A DNA stretch of 6,174 nucleotides, from positions 1 through 6,174 of the forward strand of contig CAZBWH010000117.1 in the NCBI GenBank assembly GCA_964495595.1, in the 5' to 3' direction. This DNA comes from CALMFQ01 sp964495595. GTDB lineage: Bacteria; Pseudomonadota; Gammaproteobacteria; Burkholderiales; SCOH01. A program made the translations under genes and the position numbers. This document shows positions 1 through 6,103 of the stretch, piece after piece (the first letter of the stretch is position 1; each line of letters opens with the position of its first letter). Under the pieces are notes generated by a model. It was given only the letters and a program-made list of their open reading frames with translations, was not told where the DNA came from and ran no database searches.

Positions 1-569
1 ACGTCGTCAGTCTTGGCCTTGCGGAAGCGGTCGCTCCAGCCGTCGATCTGACGAGCAACATAACCGTCGCCCTTGCCCAGGCTGTCCAGCCCGGCCGCTT
101 TGTAATCGACCTGATGCAGTTCGATCATTTTGTCGATCACGCTCAGGCACAGCTTGCGCGTGTCTTCCACGCTCAGGTTCAGCCCTTCCGGCAGATTCTG
201 ACGCGGGATGATGCCGCAGATGCGCTCCATCACGTAGAAGTCGCAATCCATCACCGCCGGATCGGAACAGGTGGCAACCACGTTCGGCACGTAGGGGTAC
301 ACAGGCTTCAGCGCGGTCATGATATTGGCTTCGCGCAGCATGTCGTGCGCCGACTTGGCGCGATGGCCAAACGGAGGGCGGCGCAGAATCAAATCGCGCT
401 GCGGGTAGTGCAGCATATAGGTCAGGTTGGACGCCCCGCCGGCAAACTGGTTGATCTCCGGCGTACCTTGCAGATCGCCGATCTGCGCCTTGAGGAAGGC
501 GTCGATTCTGGCAACATCCAGCTCTTCGCCGCTGCGGACTACGCCGGGTTGATCGAGTAATTGGCTCAT
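1..569 (-). CDS. APH-family phosphotransferase (ACAD11 kinase-domain type), 3' end off window
   Basis: Partial gene: the first 189 codons are present and the rest lies beyond the left edge. The protein resembles the aminoglycoside-phosphotransferase-fold kinases found as the N-terminal half of animal ACAD10/ACAD11 and as stand-alone bacterial proteins (COG3173 type). Visible landmarks are a glycine-rich nucleotide loop FAGGASNLTY (residues 42-51), the ATP-site strand LILRRPP (60-66), a helix with a likely partner Glu at 80 (LREANIM), and a hinge-like segment DFYVMERICG (110-119). The catalytic loop (HGDxxxxN type) and metal-binding Asp should fall in the missing part, so activity cannot be judged. 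An AAAAGGG element (578-584) lies 8 bases before the ATG and supports this start. It follows the acyl-CoA dehydrogenase gene on the same strand across a 140-base gap, probably in one operon. By analogy it may phosphorylate a hydroxyacyl-CoA for its neighbour; this is inference. A true antibiotic-resistance role is unlikely. Confidence 0.85.
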   Translation of the reverse strand, partial: MSQLLDQPGVVRSGEELDVARIDAFLKAQIGDLQGTPEINQFAGGASNLTYMLHYPQRDLILRRPPFGHRAKSAHDMLREANIMTALKPVYPYVPNVVATCSDPAVMDCDFYVMERICGIIPRQNLPEGLNLSVEDTRKLCLSVIDKMIELHQVDYKAAGLDSLGKGDGYVARQIDGWSDRFRKAKTDD

Positions 570-589
570 TCTTTAGACCCTTTTAAAAT

Positions 590-697
590 CTTGAACCACA
601 GAGAACACGGAGAACACAGAGAAAACACAGAGAAAAGCTCTCCATTTCGGTTTTCTCTGTGTTTTCTCTGTGCCCCCTGCGCCCTCCGTGGTTCAAG
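590..697. repeat. Large imperfect palindrome of the CACAGAG type, intercistronic
   Basis: Two 47-base arms (590-636 and 651-697) are inverted copies matching at 39 of 47 positions around a 14-base loop. The innermost 22 and outermost 10 positions match perfectly. Each inner arm holds two tandem copies of CACAGAGAAAA (615-625 and 626-636 in the left arm), with degenerate 9-base relatives outside. Of the 8 differing positions, 7 become G-U wobbles in minus-strand RNA but A-C mismatches in plus-strand RNA. The hairpin is therefore more stable in the transcript of the flanking genes. It begins 12 bases after the dehydrogenase stop and ends 20 bases before the phosphotransferase start. Palindromes of this CACAGAG wording are scattered between genes in many bacterial phyla and are often mistranslated into spurious HREHGEHRE-like proteins. 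No U-tract follows it on the minus strand, so it is not a classical terminator. Confidence 0.9.
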
Positions 698-709
698 GTT
701 TTGCTGTTA

Positions 710-1942
710 TCACAAACTCACACCGAATTTCGCGGCTTGCTTCTTGAACTCCAGCTTGCCAATCACCAGGCGATGCACCTCGTCCGGACCATCCGCCAGC
801 CGCAACACGCGGGTGTAGGCATACAGCGCGGTCAGCGGGAAATCTTCCGACAGGCCGGCACCGCCGTGCATCTGCATCGCCGCGTCGATCACCTGGGTCG
901 CCATGTTCGGCGCCACGACCTTGATCTGCGAAATTTCGCTCATTGCGCCTTTAACGCCAACGGTATCCATCATCCATGCGGCTTTCAGCGTCAGCAGGCG
1001 TGCCTGTTCAATCGCCATGCGGGCGTTGGCGACCACGTCGATATTGCCGCCAAGTTTGGCCAATGGCTTGCCGAACGCAACGCGGGTCATCGCACGTTTG
1101 CACATCAGTTCCAGCGCGTATTCGGCAGCGCCGATGGCACGCATGCAGTGGTGGATACGGCCAGGTCCAAGGCGGCCCTGGGCGATTTCAAAACCACGCC
1201 CCGGCCCGGCGATAAATGCCGACAGCGGCAGACGCACATTGGTAAAGCTGACTTCGCCGTGGCCGTAAGGCTCGTCCAGCGTGCCGAATACCGGCAACAT
1301 GCGCTCGATTTTTACCCCCGGCGCATCCAGCGGCACCAGTACCATCGAATGTTGTTTGTGTTTGTCGGCAGTCGGGTCGGTCAGGCCCATGAAAATCGCC
1401 ACCTTGCAGTTCGGATGGCCGATGCCGGAGCTCCACCATTTGCGGCCGTTGAGCACCACTTCGTCGCCTTCGATAATCGCGGTGGCCTGCATATTGGTGG
1501 CGTCGCTGGAAGCCACACCTGGCTCGGTCATGCAGAATGCCGAACGGACGGTGCCGTCGAGCAAGGGCTTAAGCCAGCGCGCTTTCTGCTCTTCCGAACC
1601 GTATTTGACCAGCACTTCCATATTGCCGGTATCCGGCGCATTGCAGTTGAACACCTCCGGCGCAATCACCGAACGGCCGGTGATTTCCGCCAGCGGCGCG
1701 TAATCGACATTCGACAGGCGATTGCCATATTCCGGCTCGGGCAGGAACAGGTTCCACAATCCGGCGGCCTTGGCCTTGGCTTTCAGCGCTTCCATCACCG
1801 GCGGCTGGTTCCACCGGGTCCAGTCGGCGCCGCGCTTGAGTTGCTCGAAATAGGTCTTTTCGGCCGGAATCACGTGTTCGTTCATGAACGCGGTCATACG
1901 TTCGATGGTGTCGCGGGCGGCGGCGGAATGTGCGAAGTCCAT
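710..1942 (-). CDS. Acyl-CoA dehydrogenase family protein, ACAD10/ACAD11 type
   Basis: A 410-residue flavoprotein of the acyl-CoA dehydrogenase superfamily, full length for the family. Landmarks in order are the flavin/substrate strand CMTEPGVASSDATN (137-150), NGRKWWSSG (165-173), the highly conserved QGRLGPGRIHHCMR (255-268), RVAFGKPL (287-294), MQMHGGAGLSED (356-367) and RLADGPDEVH (381-390). These closely match the remembered C-terminal domain of human ACAD11. In ordinary acyl-CoA dehydrogenases the last motif carries the catalytic Glu (EGT); here the aligned residue is Asp (ADG), as in ACAD10/11. The start at 1942 gives MDFAHS, typical of the family, with AAGGAG 8 bases upstream. A longer version from 1969 has no ribosome site. 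It is probably the first gene of an operon with the downstream phosphotransferase. By family analogy it may work on phosphorylated 4-hydroxyacyl-CoA rather than simply desaturate acyl-CoA. The family is certain; the substrate is unknown. Confidence 0.95.
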   Translation of the reverse strand: MDFAHSAAARDTIERMTAFMNEHVIPAEKTYFEQLKRGADWTRWNQPPVMEALKAKAKAAGLWNLFLPEPEYGNRLSNVDYAPLAEITGRSVIAPEVFNCNAPDTGNMEVLVKYGSEEQKARWLKPLLDGTVRSAFCMTEPGVASSDATNMQATAIIEGDEVVLNGRKWWSSGIGHPNCKVAIFMGLTDPTADKHKQHSMVLVPLDAPGVKIERMLPVFGTLDEPYGHGEVSFTNVRLPLSAFIAGPGRGFEIAQGRLGPGRIHHCMRAIGAAEYALELMCKRAMTRVAFGKPLAKLGGNIDVVANARMAIEQARLLTLKAAWMMDTVGVKGAMSEISQIKVVAPNMATQVIDAAMQMHGGAGLSEDFPLTALYAYTRVLRLADGPDEVHRLVIGKLEFKKQAAKFGVSL

Positions 1943-1950
1943 GCGGTAAG

Positions 1951-1956
1951 CTCCTT
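1951..1956 (-). promoter_or_regulatory. Ribosome binding site that sets the dehydrogenase start
   Basis: Minus-strand AAGGAG lies 8 bases before the ATG at 1942. The in-frame ATG at 1969 has no such element. It would also sit only a few bases from the predicted transcription start, so 1942 is the preferred start. Confidence 0.85.
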
Positions 1957-1981
1957 CAGGCAGCGTCATTGAGTGAAGCCG

Positions 1982-2010
1982 AGGATACGGCCGGCCTTAC
2001 AATCCATCAA
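1982..2010 (-). promoter_or_regulatory. Predicted sigma70-type promoter of the dehydrogenase operon
   Basis: On the minus strand, TTGATG (2005-2010) is separated by exactly 17 bases from TATCCT (1982-1987). These match the -35 and -10 consensus at 4 of 6 positions each. Transcription would start near 1975, giving a leader of about 33 bases that carries the AAGGAG site. AT-rich sequence continues upstream, towards the lysR start. Prediction only. Confidence 0.55.
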
Positions 2011-2032
2011 ATGAATAGTTTGAATATGTCAT
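2011..2032. promoter_or_regulatory. Candidate LysR-type operator in the divergent region
   Basis: An imperfect 22-base palindrome has outer arms ATGA and TCAT with perfect symmetry, plus two further symmetric positions near the centre. It abuts the -35 box of the leftward promoter and is centred about 47 bases upstream of its predicted start. It ends 10 bases before the lysR ATG. LysR-family activators commonly bind in this position, often at imperfect T-N11-A palindromes. The symmetry is modest and could arise by chance in AT-rich DNA. Confidence 0.35.
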
Positions 2033-2042
2033 AATTAATTTC

Positions 2043-2954
2043 ATGCATATCTCACGCCTCGATCTGAACCTGTTTGTCGTACTGGATGCCATTTTCAGCG
2101 AGGGCAACATCACCCGCGCCAGCCGCAAGCTGAACCTGACCCAGCCGGCCATCAGCCACGCCCTGGCCCGGCTGCGGCAGATGTTCGACGACCCGCTGTT
2201 TGTGCGCCAGGGCGCGTCCATGACGCCCTCTCCTCTTACCCGAAAAATCATTCCGCAAGTACGCCAGGCGCTGGCGCTGTTTGAATCGAGCCTGCAGGGG
2301 CAGGTGGAATTCGATCCGGGCAGCAGCCACCGGCTGTTCCGGCTGGGATTGCGCGATGTGTTCGAGGCCACCGCGCTGCCGCCGCTGTTGGCACAGTTGC
2401 GCCAGCAGGCGGCCGGAATCGAAATTGCCAGCGTGCGCATCGACCGGCGGGATATCGAAAACGAGCTGGCGGGCGGCAGCATCGATCTGGCGCTGGATAT
2501 TCCGGTGCCGGTAGGCGATAGCATCCGCCAACAGCGGGTATCGCGTGACCGGCTGATCGTGCTGGCACGCGCCGGGCATCCGGCAATTCACGGCGAGCTG
2601 GATCTGGCCACTTATCTGGCGCAGTCGCATGTGCTGGTGTCGTCGCGGCGCAAAGGCATGGGGCTGGAAGATTTCGAGCTGAACCGTGAAAGCCAGCGCC
2701 GGCGCATCGGCCTGCGCTGCCAGCATTATTTCGCCGCCTGCCGGGTAGTCAGCGAAACCGACCTGCTGCTCACCATGCCCGAGCAATACGCACGGATTGC
2801 CAACGCGCAGTTCGGCAACGTCATCCACGCCTTTCCGCTACAAACCCAGCCGCTGGATGCGCACCTGTACTGGCATGCCAGCGCCGACGCCGACCCGGCC
2901 AATCGCTGGCTGCGCGAACAACTGATCAACCTGTCGGCCCAGTCGGTGGGTTAA
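2043..2954 (+). CDS. LysR-family transcriptional regulator
   Basis: A 303-residue protein of standard LysR length. The N-terminal winged helix-turn-helix spans roughly residues 4-64, with the recognition region ASRKLNLTQPAISHALARLR (26-45) and the wing DDPLFVRQGASMTPS (49-63). The rest (about 90-300) is the periplasmic-binding-protein-like effector domain. The DPLFVRQG wing resembles the NodD/LeuO-like branch, but the inducer cannot be read from sequence. It is divergent from the acyl-CoA dehydrogenase operon, with 100 bases between the two starts. The simplest inference is that it controls that operon and itself, with the ligand perhaps an acyl-CoA or hydroxy acid intermediate. No Shine-Dalgarno element precedes the ATG; the leader is AT-rich (ATAATTAATTTC), so translation may start on a very short leader. 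Its 3' end overlaps the convergent histidine kinase gene by 29 bases. Confidence 0.95.
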   Translation: MHISRLDLNLFVVLDAIFSEGNITRASRKLNLTQPAISHALARLRQMFDDPLFVRQGASMTPSPLTRKIIPQVRQALALFESSLQGQVEFDPGSSHRLFRLGLRDVFEATALPPLLAQLRQQAAGIEIASVRIDRRDIENELAGGSIDLALDIPVPVGDSIRQQRVSRDRLIVLARAGHPAIHGELDLATYLAQSHVLVSSRRKGMGLEDFELNRESQRRRIGLRCQHYFAACRVVSETDLLLTMPEQYARIANAQFGNVIHAFPLQTQPLDAHLYWHASADADPANRWLREQLINLSAQSVG

Positions 2955-5460
2955 GTGCCGCCGGCGCACTGGCCTCGTCAGGCTGGCGCAGCGGAATCCA
3001 GAAGATGAAACAGGCCCCCTGCCCGGACTGGTTCTGGGCCCAGAGCTGCCCGCCGTGATGGCGGATGATCTCGCGCGAGATCGGCAATCCAAGCCCGGTG
3101 CCGCCACCATGGCCGATGTTCTTGCTGCTCTGGATGAACTTGTCGAAAATCGACTCCAGCTCGGCGTCAGGAATCCCGCTGCCCTCATCGCTCACCTCGA
3201 CCTGCAACCCCGGCACTGGCATCGTTCGCAGGGTAATTGACACCGCAATCTGCCCGCCTTCCGGGGTGAACTTGATCGCATTTGATAACAGGTTGCGCAG
3301 CACCTGCCCCATTCGCAGGCTGTCAAACTCCGCCTCGGTACGGCAAGACGGTGGAAGCAACTGCAATTGCAGGTCACGCCGGCGGATCAGCTCGGCCATT
3401 TCCCGTACTGTCTCGCCCACCACCGCCCACAGATCGTGCGGCGCGAACTGATACACCATCTTGCCGGACTCCAGCTTGGAGATATCCAGCAGATCGTTGA
3501 CCAATGCCAGCAGCCGCTCACCGGCATCGACGATGTTTTTCAGGAAGCGCCGCAATTTGTCGGGAGGCCCGCTGTCGACACGATCCAGCCCCAGCCGGGC
3601 AAAGCTGAGGATCGCGTGCATCGGGGTACGCAGTTCATGCGACACATTGGACAGGAACTGGGTCTTGGCCTGATTGGCCTCGTCCGCCCGATCCTTGGCT
3701 GCCTGCAGGTCGGCGGTCTGTTCCCGTACCTGCCGCGCCAGCTCGTCACGCGCCTGGATCAGGCCGAGTTCGGCCCGCTTGCGGTCGGTAACGTCACGCG
3801 CCAGCCACACCACCGCCGGGACAGGTGCGGCCAGCGGCGGCAATGGCGCAACATGACCTTCAAACCAGTGCGGTACGCCATTGATGCTGAGCGGATATTC
3901 ATGGATCTGGATCTCACCGCTTTCCAGGCAGCGGTGGATCACCTCCAGACACTGGGCGACAATCTCGCGCGGCAGCAACTCCTGCACATAGCGCCCGGCG
4001 GGAGTGCGATGCAGATACAGATCTCGGTTGCCGAGGGCGTCGAGCACCACGCCATCATGCGCCAGCACGAAAATCGGGTCTGGCACCGCCTGACTGATTG
4101 CATGCAGCCGCGCTTCATTGGCACGGGCCTTGGCCACCTCGCGCGATAATTCGGCCGACGACTCGCTCAGCTGGTGATCGCGCTCAGCAAGTGCCCGCAC
4201 CATGGCATTGAAAGACGACGCCAGCAATCCCAGCTCGTCATCCCGCCCGCCCTGGAGTTCAACGCTCATGTCACCTTGCCGCAACCGGTCGGTCGCCTGG
4301 GTAAATTGCGCAATCGGTGCCGAGACATACCGACGCAACACCAGCCACACCAGCCAGAGCTCCAGCAGCAGGGACAGCGCACCGAGCACCAGGATGTGCC
4401 GGGCACCGGCAAAGGCGGCGTCCCGGATCAGCGCCGCAGGGTAGACATTGACCAACAGCCAGTTCGGCCCGCGAATGCGGGTCAGGCCCAGATAATGATC
4501 TCCGCCGTCTGACAACACGACAGCCGGCACCTGCCGGTGAGCCAGCACCTCGGCGATCAACTGCTGCAATCCGCGGTCGCCCAGCGCCTCCGGCTTCAGG
4601 TTACCCCCGGCAGCCATGATCTTGTCCATCAATCGTGGATGGGCAATCAGCTCACCATCGTCCCGGATAATCAGGTTGTAGGTGCCGGCCAGCTGCTGAT
4701 TGGCCGTCCGGCGCAGCAGATCGTCGATCACGATGTCATGCCCGGCCGAGGCAACCCACCGGCCCTGATCATCGGCTGGCGTCACATGCGACACCATCCA
4801 CTTCTTCGCCCCTTCGTCAAAATAGACACCGGTCCAGAACGGCTTGCGTTGCGGGTTTTTCTGCGGCGTCGAGCGCCAGACCGTTTCATAGGCATAAATA
4901 TCGGTGTCCGGCCGGGCCTGGGCGCTCCAGTCGACAAACGGCGCATAGTTGATCGACAGCTGTTCCGGCATGTTCATGAAACTGTCGAGAAACCGGTTGG
5001 TGGTCAGCCGCCCCCAGTCGGACAGCAATTGCTGGCCCACGACCACACGCCGTTGCAGATCGGGAGTAATCGGCACATCGTGACGGATATAAGCCGTCGC
5101 CTTGCGGCGATAATCGTTCAATGGCGGCCGAACCCGCCACAAGCCGTCATCTGAGCGGGCAAATCGCTGCTGGAAGATCGCAGCAAAGTCCTCGTCCTGT
5201 GCCGCACGGTAGCGTTGCAGAAACTCGTCGGCCAGCATCCGGGTCTGGGTTTCTGCCAGCAGGAATTGCTGGCTCTCCAGTTCGCCACGCAACACCACAT
5301 GATCCTGCAATGCCGCCAGCGCAGTTTGCTTGAGATGTGAATACAACACCCCGTATGCCACCAGCGTAATGACCAGCACGACAATGCCAATGCGCAGCGC
5401 CATTTGCAGCAATGCCCGACTGGCGATCGAACGAAGCGGAGAAGACGGGTCAGGCGGCAT
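2926..5460 (-). CDS. Membrane sensor histidine kinase (periplasmic sensor-HAMP-PAS-HisKA-HATPase)
   Basis: An 844-residue two-component sensor that should autophosphorylate on His608 and pass phosphate to an unknown response regulator. Landmarks are TM helix 1 (about 22-40), a large periplasmic region (about 41-353) that looks Cache-like, TM helix 2 (about 354-376), HAMP (about 377-430), PAS (about 450-562), a coiled linker (about 562-600), the H box SHELRTP (607-613), the N box NLLSNAIKF (723-731), G1 DEGSGIP (758-764), the F box IFDKF (771-775) and G2 GGGTGLGL (785-792). All catalytic boxes are intact. There is no receiver domain; the last 20 residues are a Pro/Ala-rich tail. ATG at 5460 is chosen, with GGAA 8 bases upstream. 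A GTG at 5511 would add 17 residues and cannot be excluded. No regulator gene adjoins it: convergent lysR lies on one side and divergent purE on the other. Signal and targets are unknown. Confidence 0.95.
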   Translation of the reverse strand: MPPDPSSPLRSIASRALLQMALRIGIVVLVITLVAYGVLYSHLKQTALAALQDHVVLRGELESQQFLLAETQTRMLADEFLQRYRAAQDEDFAAIFQQRFARSDDGLWRVRPPLNDYRRKATAYIRHDVPITPDLQRRVVVGQQLLSDWGRLTTNRFLDSFMNMPEQLSINYAPFVDWSAQARPDTDIYAYETVWRSTPQKNPQRKPFWTGVYFDEGAKKWMVSHVTPADDQGRWVASAGHDIVIDDLLRRTANQQLAGTYNLIIRDDGELIAHPRLMDKIMAAGGNLKPEALGDRGLQQLIAEVLAHRQVPAVVLSDGGDHYLGLTRIRGPNWLLVNVYPAALIRDAAFAGARHILVLGALSLLLELWLVWLVLRRYVSAPIAQFTQATDRLRQGDMSVELQGGRDDELGLLASSFNAMVRALAERDHQLSESSAELSREVAKARANEARLHAISQAVPDPIFVLAHDGVVLDALGNRDLYLHRTPAGRYVQELLPREIVAQCLEVIHRCLESGEIQIHEYPLSINGVPHWFEGHVAPLPPLAAPVPAVVWLARDVTDRKRAELGLIQARDELARQVREQTADLQAAKDRADEANQAKTQFLSNVSHELRTPMHAILSFARLGLDRVDSGPPDKLRRFLKNIVDAGERLLALVNDLLDISKLESGKMVYQFAPHDLWAVVGETVREMAELIRRRDLQLQLLPPSCRTEAEFDSLRMGQVLRNLLSNAIKFTPEGGQIAVSITLRTMPVPGLQVEVSDEGSGIPDAELESIFDKFIQSSKNIGHGGGTGLGLPISREIIRHHGGQLWAQNQSGQGACFIFWIPLRQPDEASAPAALNPPTGPTG

Positions 5461-5528
5461 CAAATGATTTCCGGTACTCAAGCATGACAATGGCCAAGCC
5501 CACAGGCGCACCGGCCAATCCAGCTTGG

Positions 5529-5557
5529 TTTATAGGCGCAAACCCGCCCCATGACCA
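5529..5557 (-). promoter_or_regulatory. Weak candidate promoter for the histidine kinase
   Basis: Minus-strand TATAAA (5529-5534) lies 17 bases from TGGTCA (5552-5557), a 4-of-6 match to the -35 box. It would start transcription about 60 bases before the ATG at 5460. It would also leave the alternative GTG at 5511 inside the transcript, so it does not decide between the two starts. Confidence 0.3.
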
Positions 5558-5579
5558 ATTCAGGCATTCGGTTTAGAAT
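5551..5579 (+). promoter_or_regulatory. Candidate promoter of purE-purK
   Basis: ATGACC (5551-5556) and TAGAAT (5574-5579) are 17 bases apart and match the -35 and -10 consensus at 4 and 5 of 6 positions. Transcription would start near 5586, about 29 bases before the purE ATG. The -35 box overlaps that of the leftward candidate promoter for the histidine kinase, so the two may compete. Confidence 0.45.
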
Positions 5580-5582
5580 GCC
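5563..5582. repeat. Operator-like inverted repeat over the purE -10 box
   Basis: GGCATTC (5563-5569) and GAATGCC (5576-5582) are perfect 7-base inverted copies separated by 6 bases. The element covers the predicted -10 box of purE, a classic repressor position. It does not resemble the enterobacterial PurR box. Because it lies before the predicted transcription start, it is more likely a DNA-binding site than an RNA hairpin. Which protein would bind is unknown. Confidence 0.4.
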
Positions 5583-5586
5583 GGGT

Positions 5587-5606
5587 TTACGATTGATTAC
5601 GGTTGG
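5587..5606 (+). repeat. Tandem 10-base direct repeat in the purE leader
   Basis: TTACGATTGA (5587-5596) is followed directly by TTACGGTTGG (5597-5606), with 8 of 10 positions identical. The copies lie one helical turn apart, just before the purE start. It could be a protein site or chance. No clear Shine-Dalgarno sequence is present in this stretch. Confidence 0.3.
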
Positions 5607-5614
5607 CACAGCTT

Positions 5615-6103
5615 ATGATTCAAGTCGGCATCGTGATGGGCAGCAACAGCGATTGGGAAGTAATGCAGCATGCCGCCAGAATATTGCGCGAGTTCGGCGT
5701 GGCCTGCGAAACCCGGGTGGTTTCCGCACACCGCACCCCGGACTTGCTGTACGAATACGCCGAATCTGCGCGTGAACGAGGCCTGCAGGCCATCATCGCT
5801 GGTGCTGGCGGCGCGGCTCACTTGCCGGGCATGCTGGCAGCCAAGACCACCGTACCGGTGCTGGGCGTGCCGGTGCCATCAAAATACCTGAAAGGCCAGG
5901 ATTCTCTGTACTCGATCGTGCAGATGCCGAAAGGCATTCCGGTGGCCACCTTTGCCATCGGCGAAGCAGGCGCAGCCAATGCGGCGCTGTTTGCCGTGGC
6001 GATGTTGGCGAACCAGGATGCCGGAATGCGCGACAAACTCGAGGCGTTCCGCGAGAGACAGCGCCTGACCGTGCTCAACATGACCCTGCCGGAGGTGGAA
6101 TGA
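5615..6103 (+). CDS. purE: N5-carboxyaminoimidazole ribonucleotide mutase (class I PurE)
   Basis: A 162-residue cytosolic enzyme of de novo purine synthesis. It converts N5-CAIR (made by PurK) to CAIR, the substrate of SAICAR synthetase. The length is normal for class I PurE. Family motifs are all present: GSNSDWEVM (9-17) at the phosphate site, SAHRTP (37-42) with the catalytic His at 39 (His45 in E. coli numbering), AGAGGAAHLPGM (62-73) and SLYSIVQMPKGIPVAT (98-113). ATG at 5615 gives the usual short N-terminus MIQVGIVMGS. A TTG at 5603 could add four residues but has no better ribosome site. The stop codon overlaps the start of purK, indicating translational coupling in a purEK operon. The presence of PurK agrees with the mutase rather than the direct AIR carboxylase (class II) form. 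Confidence 0.97.
   Translation: MIQVGIVMGSNSDWEVMQHAARILREFGVACETRVVSAHRTPDLLYEYAESARERGLQAIIAGAGGAAHLPGMLAAKTTVPVLGVPVPSKYLKGQDSLYSIVQMPKGIPVATFAIGEAGAANAALFAVAMLANQDAGMRDKLEAFRERQRLTVLNMTLPEVE
6091..6095 (+). promoter_or_regulatory. Ribosome binding site of purK
   Basis: GGAGG inside the last codons of purE lies 7 bases before ATG 6103 and only 4 before ATG 6100. This favours the second of the two consecutive ATG codons. Confidence 0.75.

Noticed and set aside
1..569. Aminoglycoside-resistance gene
   Set aside because: The fold is shared, but the sequence and the dehydrogenase neighbour point to the ACAD11-type kinase group instead.
590..697. CRISPR array or rho-independent terminator reading of the repeat
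   Set aside because: There are no unique spacers between equal repeats, and no U-tract follows the hairpin in the minus-strand transcript. The palindrome explanation fits better.
561..818. An 85-codon plus-strand frame with an NHREHGEHRENTEK-like start
   Set aside because: It is a translation of the CACAGAG palindrome, a known source of spurious predicted proteins, and it has no ribosome site.
1943..1969. Nine-residue N-terminal extension of the dehydrogenase from ATG 1969
   Set aside because: There is no ribosome site before 1969, the predicted transcription start is only about 6 bases upstream, and the start at 1942 has AAGGAG and the family's usual N-terminus.
659..1972. A 437-codon open frame on the plus strand across the dehydrogenase gene
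   Set aside because: It is antisense to a clearly conserved acyl-CoA dehydrogenase. The translation is rich in His, Arg and Gln with no family motif, typical of a shadow frame in GC-rich DNA. It also starts inside the palindrome.
3367..5154. Two long plus-strand frames (3367-4149 and 4537-5154) opposite the histidine kinase
   Set aside because: Both are antisense to conserved kinase, HAMP, PAS and sensor regions and show no recognisable domain.
5461..5511. GTG start adding 17 residues to the histidine kinase
   Set aside because: The ribosome signal is no better, the start codon is less common, and the extra residues add nothing to the first membrane helix. It is kept as a possible alternative.
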